Source: Daedaleopsis sinensis (taxonomy: Eukaryota > Basidiomycota > Agaricomycetes > Polyporales > Polyporaceae). From it: 64,000 nt of DNA. The position numbers and the translations under genes are program-made. The notes under the pieces were generated by a model. That model saw only the letters and a program-made list of their open reading frames with translations, did not search any database and was not told the origin of the DNA. Position 1 is the first letter of the stretch. The number at the start of each line of letters is the position of its first letter. The DNA lies in the NCBI GenBank assembly GCA_033807695.1, contig CM066311.1:1674001-1738000 (forward strand), written 5' to 3'. Shown piece by piece: positions 9,311-23,358 of the stretch.

Positions 9311-12300
9311 TATCTTGTGCAGCAATAGATAGGGTGACGATGGCATTCTCGTGCATGTTGCGAGCGACTTCGACGGGCACCGTCGACAGCGTCGGACCTG
9401 CGGTGCTCGCTGTTCCGCACGATGAGCGGAGTATTGTCCGACTGGGGGAGTAGAGTGTGTGGACCCGAGCAGGCAGACATGTTCCCGGTGACACACACAA
9501 ATTGAGGGGGATGACGTCTCAGGGTGGACTACGGGCTCGGGCATCAGGATTCCTGCTTCTCGGACTTGCGGTCCGCTCTGGACCATTCTTCCTTGACAGT
9601 CGGAGGTTGACGTTGAACGTCGAGGATTGCGAGGTGTGTGTGCAGTATTCTCCCGAGTCTACTACAAGGCCATGCTCACTGGCCATCCTCTCAGTTTCTT
9701 GTGAACGATCTCTCATAGCACTCATGCTGAACATTGAGACACGACTGCTGCAGTGAGAGGATAGTACTACCAAATCAAGGAAGTCTTGGGAACAGGTCTC
9801 GCAGGCAGGCGAACAGAGCTGAGAGGGTCCTGGGTTCCAAGAATCCTGTCCGGCCGTGCTCGCCGCGTTCCCCGAGCACTTGTCCTGGAACTCTCCCGTT
9901 TTACTCACATGAAACTCTGCTGCAATGTACAGTTGAACTCACTGTCCTGCCTGGAATGGCAGGAACGGCAGAGCTTGTAAATCACACGCACACACACGAG
10001 ACGACGAGGACATGCAGATATATTTCGCCGACTAATAAATTGAACTAACTTCTACAGACACAGGCACTATGCTGCTACCGCCGCCACAGCCGGACAGACC
10101 GGGCAGAGCGGTCAGACATCCCACGCTGAACGCATGGAGCTTGCACATCAGATCGCGCACGCTGCCAGGGCCGGTCGCTATCCCCGGACCCAGCACCTTC
10201 TCCCGGACGGCTCGGCTGTCGACAACGGCGTGCTAGACGTGCGCGTGGACGACGGTCGACTCGGAGCCCCCGAGCTCAAGGTCAGCGAGCTCAAGGACCG
10301 GCGCTGGGATGACTCAGAGAGCACGGTGGAACGGAGGCGACGGGATCCGAGAATGGGGTGCGAGGAGGACGGACTCGGAGGACGGCGGTGCGCGGGACCT
10401 GCCGGTCGCGAGGCCGAGCCATACAGGATATTCCGAGGCGTCGCTCACGGCGGGAGTGCCGCTAGACGTTTCGGGCAGCATGCGCACACAACGGACTGCA
10501 TGCGGCCCGAGTCGGCTGCCGGTCATGGACCGACCGTGCTCACGGCGAGCGTGCGACGGAGCCTGAGGCGCACGGTAAGACACCGGTGTTCGTAGTATGT
10601 GAATGCGTGCTTACCGAGTTTCGTGCGACAGCGTAGTAGATAGACACGGACAGTGTGGCTGGACTCGCAGGAGGACGGAGATGGACGCACCGGCCGGGCG
10701 GCGGGAGAAGATCTCAGGCCGGCAGGGTGGAGGATGGCAACTCGCGATCGGGCGGGAATCGAGGACGACGTCAGGCGTCAGGCGTCGGATGGCGGCGACC
10801 GGGACACTGGGCACTCGCTCAGCGCGGTCTTCGTCTGCTTGGACCGCTCTGATCGCCGTCCTCGCCGACTCTCTCCCTCTGCGGACGCGTCGGAGGGCAG
10901 GAGAGGCGGCGAGGAAGGGGAGGACAATGGCGGGAGGAGGCACCCTCACATGTCGGGATTGAGACGGGTCGAGTCTGGCTGGCGGCGGTGGCGTATTCAG
11001 GGACGTTCATGTGTGCCTATTCGGAAGAGCGTGTGGGCGGTGGGACTGGAGGCGGTTCGCGCGGACTCGCGGACGGCGGGAGGGACAGTCGGTTGAGTGC
11101 TTCGAATAAGCGGACAATGTCCAGGACATGGGCATCGCTGGCGGTCGCATTGAGCTGAAAGACGGACGTACGTACCTGCGTTGGTGTACAGAAAGGGACG
11201 GGGGACGGAGACTTACCGTTGTGAGAGTACGGAATTTGGAGCGGGGATGAGGGTTTACGCGGCGTCTCGCGACTCGCGTGCGGCCCGTGCTGCTGTTGCC
11301 GCCGCCGTGGACGACGGAGGATAGCGCAAGAGATCGGTCTGATCTCGTGTGCGCGGGGATGGTGCGGTGGCATGGAAGTCTGAACGACGGCGACTCGCGT
11401 CTGCTGCAGTCGAGGTTCGAGGTTGGCTGCAGAGGGCGACGGGCGCGTGGGCTGTCTCGCTCCCGAGACATGAAATCGGAGGAATATTTATTATACTGCT
11501 GATCGCGAGCACCTGCTATGCACGAGCAGGATGCCTGTGAGGTGACGCGGGACGACGAGCGAGTCGTCTACGGAGAACGGCGGTCAACGGACGGAATGTA
11601 CGCACCTGGGACTTGAAAATGAGCAGACAACGGACGGGGACGGATCTTACATGGCTAGAGCATCTAGCCCGGGTTCGTGCCATTGAACTGTGGCCAGAGA
11701 GCGGCGAGCGGCGGAAACGGGACGGCAGGCGCGTACGTACAAAGACTGAGAAATCGACGGGGGATCTCGCGGGCGGCCGAGGGTATTTGGAGCGGGTTAT
11801 AATTTCGGGTCCAAGGTCGGTCGGCTGCAGGCGGGTGGGGGTGGACGCATGTGCGCACGGCGGCAGATGCGAGTCGGGGGAAGAGCAGCGGAGCGGGCGG
11901 GGATGTGCAGGTCAGAGAATGGGACGGCGGCGGGCAGTATCTAGCGGCGGGTGCGGTCCGGGAGATGTCTGAGCAGGGCGACACGAGTGCGCTGCGAGGT
12001 GGTATCTAATAGACTATATATCTAATGGAACAAAGGTGCACAGCGTGAGCTGTGAGTTAAGGATGCGCACGCGGGGGACGACTATGACGTCACGAGTGAC
12101 TTTGTTGTGTCGCACGGACTCGGAGGGAGTCCTCTCGTCGTCGCGGGCGAGTATATGCGTCCCCGCTAGAGCTGTAGTCGGCCGTCGTCGGAAAGGAGAG
12201 CGTCGGGGGCGTCGAGGACGTCGTTGGCGGGAGGCGGGGCGGCGGGCGTGCTAGGGCAAGACGGCAAGCGTGAATGGAGCACTGCGTACACAGCGGAAGT

Positions 12301-12877
12301 TACAGCGGTTATGAGTGCAAGCGAGGACGTGTTCTGGATGAAGACGTGTCGAGGGCGTGAGAGAGGATGGAAGACGGGGTCGGGGGCGCTGGGACCCTGG
12401 GGTACGCGCGTCGCGGTGTTGCGGTCGTCGCCGGGGTCGCGGTCGCCACTGTTGCTGCAGTCGTCGTCGCCGTCGTCGTCGCCGTCGTCGGGGCAGCCGT
12501 CGCCGTCGCAGGCGTTGTCGCCGCAGAGGTTGCAGCGCGGACCCGACGGTCGTGGACGAGGGAGAAGGAGAGAGACGCGATGTCGCCAGCAGCCGCCGGG
12601 AGAGACGCCGGGCACCCAATCGGGCGGAGATACCGAACGCGGATCCGACCTGGGGCGCCTGAGCTCCAGACCACGATGACGCTCCCAGCGCGTCCTGCAC
12701 CGTCCAGATTACAGTCCCGGTGAGCGTACAGAGTTCTGACTTGCATCTCGCAGATCTCACTCTCCTTGGCAGCCAACCCTGTTCTGGACTTATCCCCCGA
12801 AATTCCAGTGACACGTCGCGCGCACTGCGCAGCGCGCTGAAGGCGCTCCCTCAACAACTCTCTCCTCGACGTCCACG

Positions 12878-13913
12878 ATGGTCAGCGCACTCTCCTGGCT
12901 CCTATGTTCGCTGGCAGCTGCGGCGTCGGCGCAGGCGTCGGCGCTGACCCTGCAGTCACCACGGTTTACAATATTCTCGGCAGACGCAGCCCAGCTTCGT
13001 TCTGAACCGTGAGTCGGAATTGCAGGCTAGCTTTGTATAAGTTTAACATCGAATTGTCAGACTCTCTGCTGCCCACAAACCCACACCGCCATTATCTCTT
13101 GGCCCAACGGACATACTGAAGGTCACATTCCAAGTGCTCGACGCCGACGGGAAAGGTGTGCAACCACACCAAACGTTCCTGCGTTTCTATGACGCAGTCT
13201 CCGGAGAGGAGGGCGTCCAGCCCGTGAAAGTTACTGCTGGCGGAAAGGCCAAGTTCGAACTGGTATGCACACCTAACTTCTCAGTCACCCCCTCTCGTAC
13301 CCATCTGTGAACTTCCGCAGAACATGGCGCGTCCCCCGGCGTCCTTGCCGCCCACCGGGTCCAACCCCCTCAAAGTCTCTCTCTACTTGGGCTCCTTCGT
13401 TCACGATCCATCGGAGCACGAGCTCTTTGATCTTGTTGTCCCGCCCTCACAGACTCCTGCGCACCATCCTGACGAGGTGGCCTTCCACGCCCGACCTGAG
13501 ATCGTGCACACGTTCCGTCCGGAACAGAAGTTGCCCCCCAAGTTCATCTCGGCCGTCTTCACGCTCCTCCTCGCCGCGCCCTGGGTCGTTCTCCTCGGTC
13601 TGGTGCGTACCACTCCCCATTCCCCCAATCACACGTGCTTCGTACCCAAAGATAGACGAGACGCTGACGCGTGCGCCCGACGGTACAGTGGGGGCACATC
13701 CGCCCGCAGGTCCCCCACCTCTTCTCAGCAAGCATCGCCCCCTTCATTGCGACTTTGGGCGCGTTTGAAGCGCTTCTGGTGTGGTACTGGGTCGACCTCC
13801 GCCTCGGTCAAGTTCTGCTGTACGGTGCGCTTCTCAGCATCCCGACTGCGCTCACCGGACAGCGTGCGCTGGCTGCGCTCGGCGACCGGCGGCTCGGCAA
13901 AAGCTCGAAGTAG
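12878..13913 (+). CDS. SWP1: Oligosaccharyltransferase subunit Swp1/ribophorin II, copy 2
   Basis: Exons are 12878-13008, 13061-13262, 13321-13602 and 13689-13913. Exons, introns and splice sites match copy 1, including the A-type GGA glycine codon at 13203-13205. The protein is the same 279-residue product with signal peptide, luminal domain and three C-terminal membrane segments. At least 2.4 kb of upstream sequence is duplicated with it, so the promoter should be included and the copy could be expressed. Convergent with the GH47 fragment at 14873. Confidence 0.9.
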
Positions 13914-14872
13914 CAGACTTGTATCACGCCCGGGTGTGTTCAATAGATTATCGACCGAAATCCGACGGTGCTACACATGCGTCCCGCTTCGCGACGCTCA
14001 TCTTCGATCCGGTACGCGTACGAGCCGACCTGAGCGAATAACACGTTCGTCTTCTTCTCCATTCGACTCCAATTTTATCCCCAGCCCTACAGACTCCGCG
14101 GCGCCGCAAGCCATTCGTTCCCGGCCACACCGTCATCGTGGACTTTCGATGCAGCGGGGGTTTGGAGCCCACAACTCTCTCGGCACCGTATCTCGGGGCG
14201 GACGCTGTTGAGGGCGTCCACCAGGGCACTCGGTGCATCGTAGGCCCCTCAATGCAACGCCCTATTTTTGTTCGCGACTTCGTGCCCTTGCACATCACCT
14301 ATTGCAGGCTCTGACGCACAGACTCCCCTCACGCGACTCTTATATCGACCCCTTCTCGTCCCAAGTGGTGTACTCAAGGTTCAGCCTTCGAAGCTCGACG
14401 ACCCCGGCTCCATCCTGGTTCCAAACCTCCAACTGAGGCCGCATGGCTGCACACGACAAGCGGGCCGCCGCGACGCTCGTCGCACAAGATCCGCTATATG
14501 CGTCGCCCGCACCTATGACGCTGCCATGTCACTACGTGAGTGTGAACTTTACCTTTGCTTCGGCTTTCCCGCCCTGCGGTCGAGCGCAAGGGTGTCACAG
14601 CAGCCGCCGCGTCCGCTATGTTTGTCGTGCGTCACCGGCTACCACTCATGACGGAAGTCCCTATGTAGTCCAATTCTGCCGTCTGCACGCGTGACACACA
14701 AGTCACGAATCGGTCCTTATGTGCGTCGTATTGTCTCGGCTCCTCGTGAACTGCGTCTACGTGATAAGTAGCTAATAATACACGTGCGGGTATGGCTCGC
14801 CAGGCTTCTCGCCGGCGGGACCCCATCTCTCTCTCTCTCGCTCTCTCCGTCTCCCACTTTCTAGATGTGCAG

Positions 14873-15235
14873 CTAGTTGGGCCCTTCTGCAGGGAGCTTG
14901 GGCGCGAAGCTGACCGCGGGGAGCGGGCCCGACTTGGTCTTGAACGGCCCGGCCGCGACGTGCCGCTTGCCGCTGCCGTACGAGGCCTTCTCGGGCGGCG
15001 CGATGAACGGGTGCGCCTCCGTGTTGAACACGTCTGCAGCAGAGCAAGAACGGCGTCAGTAGCGAGGCCAGACGGAATGAAAAGAGAGACCCGAGACCGG
15101 GGTCGAGCACGGGCACGGGAATGGGGACGCACAATTGTCGAGGCTGAAGCGGTTCGGGTCGTCGAAGGTGAGGTAGAGGTACTTGAGCACCTCGGGCCGC
15201 ATGTAGTAGTAGTCAGCGATAATGTAGAACCCATG
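14873..15235 (-). pseudogene. GH47 alpha-mannosidase 3' fragment, unit 2
   Basis: Same structure and sequence as the unit 1 fragment: the last exon is 14873-15033, followed by a penultimate-exon remnant with the same 204-bp internal deletion and no upstream exons. It is convergent with SWP1 copy 2. Confidence 0.88.
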
Positions 15236-18200
15236 CTCGCTGTCCTCGACGCTGCTGTGAATGTGCGTGAACGAGAGAATTGGGACCGCTGTGAGTCCTG
15301 TGTACTCACAAACATCCCGCTTCTGCAGTGGTTTAGCCCGCTCCCGCACCTCGGGTGGTGATCGATATGCAGGGGAGAGTGGAAGGGAAGGCTACGGGCC
15401 CCGCGGCGTCGTCAGGACAGCCGTGGTATACACGCTGTCACCCAATCTGTGTAAACAAAGTCAGTAATCCGCAAATAACTCCTCGCAGTCTCGTCCGTTT
15501 TCATTGAAACAAGGGGTCCCATGCAGCATTGAACATTACGCATCAAGCGCGCCCTGTCGCGCGGCGATCGGAGGAGGTCACAAAAATCGCGTTCATTGCA
15601 ATTTCATGGGTCTCAGGAATAATGTGCGTTTCCAGCTCGGCCCTCGCCACACAGGTCCCCAAATCACCTAATTACGTGTACGCATGCTGTATACGACGTG
15701 TACGACGTGTTTTCATGGTCTGAATCGACGTTTGAAAAATCGAGTTTTGGGCCACCTCCATAAACCGGCCGGTGCCAACTCTGTAATACGCGACTTCTCG
15801 CCGCGGTGACGAGCTCGTATCGGTTCATACATCGTCTGATATCAGGTCTGACACGTTCTAGTCGGTTCCCGGGCACAGGAACACGCGCATACTGAAGGTC
15901 GCCACGCACAGGTGGGAGGGTACTATCACCCATCTCTCGATATACGCATGTTCCCGCTGCCAGACGGAGCTCAGACAAAACGTACATGTCCAGTACGCAT
16001 GGGACATCATCGTGCGGGAAGACATTCCCAGAATGACACGTGCAAGACGCGAATTTCGCTCATACCCGTGCGTATTTGGGTGGAAATTCACGAATATCTC
16101 GACAATCTCACAAATATGACCTTCGAGACGTGTCGCTCCGCGTTGCAGACGGGACACATGACGTGATATACCACCTGAGATGCGGAGGGCACGCTTTTCT
16201 GACCGGTAGAAGCTGCCTCCAACTCGCTCGAAAGCGGGATTGTAGACAGCTACTACAGGTTCACCCCAGTGCCGCGGGTCAGTGCCGCGCCGCCAAATAC
16301 GTGCAGCACATGCCACACGATGCGCAGACCTCTCCAGCATGAACGTACGCGCATCACGCCGGTTGCGATCCTCCAGCCACCCAGAGATTCCGGACGAGCA
16401 CTCCGAAAGCGACTTCGGTCGATAGCATCGGCATGACGCATGCGAACGGCGTGCGAGAGATCTGAGTACACCTTGCAGTCGCTCAGAGCTGCATCGCTCA
16501 CCGTCGCACGCCCAGAAATGAACCAGACAACAGGGAGAGCCGCATTTGACTCTCCCGGCTGCCTGCGCAGCTCACAGGCAACGGGTCGCTCGAACGATCA
16601 GTCCAAACAAGAAGAACACATACCAGGACATTGATATACTGCTGACGCATCGGACTTCCGGCCTGCAACGGCTCGTCTTCGATGGGCGGTACGGACGCTG
16701 CTCCGAGACGGCCACGAGGCGGACACTTCCGGGGCACTTGGAGAACGAGGCACTAGTACTATGGAGCACAGTCAATACCACGTCAATGTACCATCATACC
16801 GACAGTACTCACAAAGTCTTTACAAGTCGTCGGGGATGATAGAAAGTCCTGTCAAATGTGAGCACCAATCAACTAGTACGCAGGCAGATGCAAAGCTTAC
16901 CTCAAGTTATGTATATACAAGGCTCCCACTCGCACTTCCGATCCTTAGGTGACGTTTGCGCGGGGATACTAACGACGACGTAATAGGCGTGTGGATGCAA
17001 TGCACGCCGTCGCACAGTCGGCAGTGTGCACTAGCTACGAGTCAGCGTCACATCGCGTCCGAATTCGAGTCTCATGCCAGTGACTCACCGGGAAATAGCC
17101 TGTGTTTACATGCCAGCTAACTTCACGGGTCGATCTGTCAATGCAGATGTCAGCATAGCCGTAGATACACGCATGGACATCCAGCATACCTGCGCGTGGG
17201 CCCGTTAGACAGCGCCGCGACCACTGCACACGACATCGACCAGCACAGTCCGGCGTCGGGAGTAGATCTGTGCGCGCACTCAGTAAATGGTAAGTACACG
17301 ATGACAGCGAACATACCTCTCCCCTGATCCGGTTTCCGGCGCGCGCGAGCAGTCGGACCCGCGCGGCGCGCTCGCGCTATGGCCAGATTCTGTCAGGCGC
17401 GCCTCTCGCGAGGTGCAGGGAAGCGAGACTGGCGTACCTGGCGCGTCGATCCCAAGTGAGTCATCGCCGCGACGTCACGACGGCGCCATACCAACCTCCT
17501 GGAGCAAAGCGCGGTCAGCAATGGACACAGAGTCGGGATGGCGGGACTCACTAGCACGAGCGCGGGTGGGCGACTGTCCAGAACAACTGCAGGGGGCATG
17601 TCGACACAGCCGGGGGTGTACATGCGAGCTAGAGACGGCGGCAACTGTGATCAGCAAGTGAAGACACGACATGCCAAGTGCAAGAAGTGCTTACCAGTGA
17701 GGTCACGAACGACGCACGTAGAGCAGCAGCCATCGGGTGACGAGTGCTGGTCATCGAGGGGGGCCATGAGTGGAGAGGGGAGTGTGAGGAGGGGAGGGAA
17801 AGGGGAGGAGAGGAGGGGGATGCTGAGAGTCGAGTCGGAGGAGGGTATTTGTATCGTTCGAGGTGGTCCGTGCGCGAAGCTCCTCGATCGCCCCCTCCTT
17901 TGGGTGCGAAGAGGTCGGAGATATGACACATGGCCGTACTCCCAGTTGCCCACGGACCGAGATGTCCAGCCAACCAGAGGAGGACACGGGAGGTGGAACG
18001 GGCAGGCGGAACGAGTGTGCGGACGTCCAGGGAGATGGAAGACGGCGGAGACAGTTTCCAGGCATCGCTCGGCGTTGATGCGAGTACCAGTTAGCGCGTG
18101 TGGCGCTCAGGCCGCGATCGTCGCACATTGTGGCCTCGAATGTCGTAGATTCGTCCGACGGGGGTAGGAGGAAAGGGTCTCCGTCCAGATAAGCGTTCTG

Positions 18201-19432
18201 GCGTACTTTCTAGGTCTCGGTGTGTTCGGGCTCTGTGGGAGTCCTCAAACAATCTGTACCTATCTCGGCAGTCTGCATGAAGCTCTCCGTTAGTGAAACT
18301 GTTCTGCAAACGTCGGGCTGCACTTACATTATCGAGTTTCTCGACCGAATGTAGTTGGTTTCTTGGATCTGAACGCCGTGCTATTGCTGTCGAGCGAGAA
18401 TTCCAATAAGTAAGTCAATTATGCATCCGCGACTGCTTTTCAGTGCGCTCTCTCACCATTCTGAGGCACAGGACACAGGGGACACATGGATGGAGGAGGT
18501 CCAAAGCGAGAGCGCTCGGAAGGGAACAAAGTTCGTAAGCGCTCGGCGGTGAGTCGTGCGAATCTGTGATCGTCACTGCCACACTGGTTCAACTTGAAGT
18601 TGATCTCGCTTTCTCCCTTCTCCTCCTCCTCCTCCTCCTCCTCCTCCTCCTCTGCTACGATGCTCGTGTACTGACAGTTCAATAGACTCGGACCGCCAAT
18701 TCTGTCTATCCATGTTGTACGCACCCTTATGGGTTCTGTCACAATGCACTATCTGATGCTTTACTTGCAGTCTAGTGCTACCTCTCGGGGCCGTCGCGCT
18801 GACTCTGATATTCCGAAGTACATCATGTCACAGCGGCAACACTGGCATACAAGTCGAACCACTATGCGAGTGAAGTGATATGATGCCCAAGCAGCCGTCG
18901 TCGATTGCTGCTTGGTGACTTATCTAGGATCAGGGCGTGGACTAGCCTTGTGCGTGCTCGAAGGTGTAGTATTCAAGGCCCGGGTGTGGCTACTGTATGT
19001 CTGAACGTTGAACCGTGTACTCTATGTACGACGAATGCAGTATTAGTGAACCGTCAATTGGGGAACGAAGCTGCTTCCTGACGACATTATCTAGTCCAGT
19101 CCTCCTGCTGTTCCGGGTGTGCAGTGATCGGCACATAGGCTGCCATCCACCTGAAGGGACCCGGTGCGACGGTCATTGTGAGCGCGAGTCTCCTTCGATT
19201 TGTATCTGTACCGTACAGTATTGCTCACACATTGTAGGTAGATGTATACCGAATAGGAGGTCATCTATCGACCTTCATAACACCGTTGGCGCACCTCAGA
19301 CTCTTCTCCTGCTCCCTCCCACCTGTGTGCATAGGTCGGCCCTCCCTCGCTCGACCTGCTCCACTCCGCCCCGCGCTCGTCTCACCGCCGTCTCCGTCCC
19401 CAGTGCAAGCCAGTGGCGATCCGGGCGCAGAG

Positions 19433-19791
19433 ATGCACTGGACGGTGCTCACGTTCCCCGCCCGGATCCTGATCTCAGGCTTCAAGTTCTATGATCTGCT
19501 CCTCGTCGGCCGGCCCCGCGACACGGTCCTGTTCTGCAACCCGAGCATCATGATGCTCTCAGCGTCCACGAGTCGAGCGGTATGCGCAGCCCGCGAGCCG
19601 CCGCCGAAGACGTGCAGTGCAGGGGGAACCTGGGACAGCGCTGGGAGCGGCCGACGGTCGACACGGTCAAGCACCCGCCGCGGTGCGAGAAGCACGGCGC
19701 GAAGAGAAAGCGGTGGATTGACTCTGACTCGGACTCGGAGGAGGTGGCTTGCGAGTGCGGAGAGGTGGAGGTGACTGTGTCCTCTAGATAG
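19433..19791 (+). CDS. Possible small two-exon gene, unit 2 (unidentified)
   Basis: Same sequence as the unit 1 candidate: exons 19433-19579 and 19618-19791, 106 residues, full-length in this type A unit. Confidence 0.3.
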
Positions 19792-22700
19792 TATCTTGTG
19801 CAGCAATAGATAGGGTGACGATGGCATTCTCGTGCATGTTGCGAGCGACTTCGACGGGCACCGTCGACAGCGTCGGACCTGCGGTGCTCGCTGTTCCGCA
19901 CGATGAGCGGAGTATTGTCCGACTGGGGGAGTAGAGTGTGTGGACCCGAGCAGGCAGACATGTTCCCGGTGACACACACAAATTGAGGGGGATGACGTCT
20001 CAGGGTGGACTACGGGCTCGGGCATCAGGATTCCTGCTTCTCGGACTTGCGGTCCGCTCTGGACCATTCTTCCTTGACAGTCGGAGGTTGACGTTGAACG
20101 TCGAGGATTGCGAGGTGTGTGTGCAGTATTCTCCCGAGTCTACTACAAGGCCATGCTCACTGGCCATCCTCTCAGTTTCTTGTGAACGATCTCTCATAGC
20201 ACTCATGCTGAACATTGAGACACGACTGCTGCAGTGAGAGGATAGTACTACCAAATCAAGGAAGTCTTGGGAACAGGTCTCGCAGGCAGGCGAACAGAGC
20301 TGAGAGGGTCCTGGGTTCCAAGAATCCTGTCCGGCCGTGCTCGCCGCGTTCCCCGAGCACTTGTCCTGGAACTCTCCCGTTTTACTCACATGAAACTCTG
20401 CTGCAATGTACAGTTGAACTCACTGTCCTGCCTGGAATGGCAGGAACGGCAGAGCTTGTAAATCACACGCACACACACGAGACGACGAGGACATGCAGAT
20501 ATATTTCGCCGACTAATAAATTGAACTAACTTCTACAGACACAGGCACTATGCTGCTACCGCCGCCACAGCCGGACAGACCGGGCAGAGCGGTCAGACAT
20601 CCCACGCTGAACGCATGGAGCTTGCACATCAGATCGCGCACGCTGCCAGGGCCGGTCGCTATCCCCGGACCCAGCACCTTCTCCCGGACGGCTCGGCTGT
20701 CGACAACGGCGTGCTAGACGTGCGCGTGGACGACGGTCGACTCGGAGCCCCCGAGCTCAAGGTCAGCGAGCTCAAGGACCGGCGCTGGGATGACTCAGAG
20801 AGCACGGTGGAACGGAGGCGACGGGATCCGAGAATGGGGTGCGAGGAGGACGGACTCGGAGGACGGCGGTGCGCGGGACCTGCCGGTCGCGAGGCCGAGC
20901 CATACAGGATATTCCGAGGCGTCGCTCACGGCGGGAGTGCCGCTAGACGTTTCGGGCAGCATGCGCACACAACGGACTGCATGCGGCCCGAGTCGGCTGC
21001 CGGTCATGGACCGACCGTGCTCACGGCGAGCGTGCGACGGAGCCTGAGGCGCACGGTAAGACACCGGTGTTCGTAGTATGTGAATGCGTGCTTACCGAGT
21101 TTCGTGCGACAGCGTAGTAGATAGACACGGACAGTGTGGCTGGACTCGCAGGAGGACGGAGATGGACGCACCGGCCGGGCGGCGGGAGAAGATCTCAGGC
21201 CGGCAGGGTGGAGGATGGCAACTCGCGATCGGGCGGGAATCGAGGACGACGTCAGGCGTCAGGCGTCGGATGGCGGCGACCGGGACACTGGGCACTCGCT
21301 CAGCGCGGTCTTCGTCTGCTTGGACCGCTCTGATCGCCGTCCTCGCCGACTCTCTCCCTCTGCGGACGCGTCGGAGGGCAGGAGAGGCGGCGAGGAAGGG
21401 GAGGACAATGGCGGGAGGAGGCACCCTCACATGTCGGGATTGAGACGGGTCGAGTCTGGCTGGCGGCGGTGGCGTATTCAGGGACGTTCATGTGTGCCTA
21501 TTCGGAAGAGCGTGTGGGCGGTGGGACTGGAGGCGGTTCGCGCGGACTCGCGGACGGCGGGAGGGACAGTCGGTTGAGTGCTTCGAATAAGCGGACAATG
21601 TCCAGGACATGGGCATCGCTGGCGGTCGCATTGAGCTGAAAGACGGACGTACGTACCTGCGTTGGTGTACAGAAAGGGACGGGGGACGGAGACTTACCGT
21701 TGTGAGAGTACGGAATTTGGAGCGGGGATGAGGGTTTACGCGGCGTCTCGCGACTCGCGTGCGGCCCGTGCTGCTGTTGCCGCCGCCGTGGACGACGGAG
21801 GATAGCGCAAGAGATCGGTCTGATCTCGTGTGCGCGGGGATGGTGCGGTGGCATGGAAGTCTGAACGACGGCGACTCGCGTCTGCTGCAGTCGAGGTTCG
21901 AGGTTGGCTGCAGAGGGCGACGGGCGCGTGGGCTGTCTCGCTCCCGAGACATGAAATCGGAGGAATATTTATTATACTGCTGATCGCGAGCACCTGCTAT
22001 GCACGAGCAGGATGCCTGTGAGGTGACGCGGGACGACGAGCGAGTCGTCTACGGAGAACGGCGGTCAACGGACGGAATGTACGCACCTGGGACTTGAAAA
22101 TGAGCAGACAACGGACGGGGACGGATCTTACATGGCTAGAGCATCTAGCCCGGGTTCGTGCCATTGAACTGTGGCCAGAGAGCGGCGAGCGGCGGAAACG
22201 GGACGGCAGGCGCGTACGTACAAAGACTGAGAAATCGACGGGGGATCTCGCGGGCGGCCGAGGGTATTTGGAGCGGGTTATAATTTCGGGTCCAAGGTCG
22301 GTCGGCTGCAGGCGGGTGGGGGTGGACGCATGTGCGCACGGCGGCAGATGCGAGTCGGGGGAAGAGCAGCGGAGCGGGCGGGGATGTGCAGGTCAGAGAA
22401 TGGGACGGCGGCGGGCAGTATCTAGCGGCGGGTGCGGTCCGGGAGATGTCTGAGCAGGGCGACACGAGTGCGCTGCGAGGTGGTATCTAATAGACTATAT
22501 ATCTAATGGAACAAAGGTGCACAGCGTGAGCTGTGAGTTAAGGATGCGCACGCGGGGGACGACTATGACGTCACGAGTGACTTTGTTGTGTCGCACGGAC
22601 TCGGAGGGAGTCCTCTCGTCGTCGCGGGCGAGTATATGCGTCCCCGCTAGAGCTGTAGTCGGCCGTCGTCGGAAAGGAGAGCGTCGGGGGCGTCGAGGAC

Positions 22701-23358
22701 GTCGTTGGCGGGAGGCGGGGCGGCGGGCGTGCTAGGGCAAGACGGCAAGCGTGAATGGAGCACTGCGTACACAGCGGAAGTTACAGCGGTTATGAGTGCA
22801 AGCGAGGACGTGTTCTGGATGAAGACGTGTCGAGGGCGTGAGAGAGGATGGAAGACGGGGTCGGGGGCGCTGGGACCCTGGGGTACGCGCGTCGCGGTGT
22901 TGCGGTCGTCGCCGGGGTCGCGGTCGCCACTGTTGCTGCAGTCGTCGTCGCCGTCGTCGTCGCCGTCGTCGGGGCAGCCGTCGCCGTCGCAGGCGTTGTC
23001 GCCGCAGAGGTTGCAGCGCGGACCCGACGGTCGTGGACGAGGGAGAAGGAGAGAGACGCGATGTCGCCAGCAGCCGCCGGGAGAGACGCCGGGCACCCAA
23101 TCGGGCGGAGATACCGAACGCGGATCCGACCTGGGGCGCCTGAGCTCCAGACCACGATGACGCTCCCAGCGCGTCCTGCACCGTCCAGATTACAGTCCCG
23201 GTGAGCGTACAGAGTTCTGACTTGCATCTCGCAGATCTCACTCTCCTTGGCAGCCAACCCTGTTCTGGACTTATCCCCCGAAATTCCAGTGACACGTCGC
23301 GCGCACTGCGCAGCGCGCTGAAGGCGCTCCCTCAACAACTCTCTCCTCGACGTCCACG

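Larger units (their letters stand above)
1..10487 (+). repeat. Array unit 1 (type A with a B-type tract)
   Basis: This unit is 10,487 bp. Most of it carries type A variants shared with unit 2. Between about 1.2-1.5 kb and 2.1-2.7 kb it instead carries the variants of units 4-6: an extra GTAT at 1516, a G at 1677, and the B-type GTC-rich tract at about 1910-2045. Apart from SWP1 (2397-3432), the GH47 fragment (4392-4754) and the weak exon candidates listed separately, I see no assignable gene in 1-2396, 3433-4391 or 4755-10487. Confidence 0.93.
10488..20968 (+). repeat. Array unit 2 (type A)
   Basis: This unit is 10,481 bp and is essentially identical to unit 1 outside the 1.5-2.2 kb tract. 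It has the A-type GTC tract (about 12390-12530), an A-type 14-bp segment near 11632 that type B lacks, and the A-type SWP1 marker at 13205. Besides SWP1 and the GH47 fragment, the stretches 10488-12877, 13914-14872 and 15236-20968 contain only the weak exon candidates described for unit 1. Confidence 0.93.

Noticed and set aside
4755..10487. A transposable element as the cause of the amplification
   Set aside because: I found no reverse transcriptase, integrase or transposase-like frame, no long terminal repeats and no clear terminal inverted repeats in the unit.
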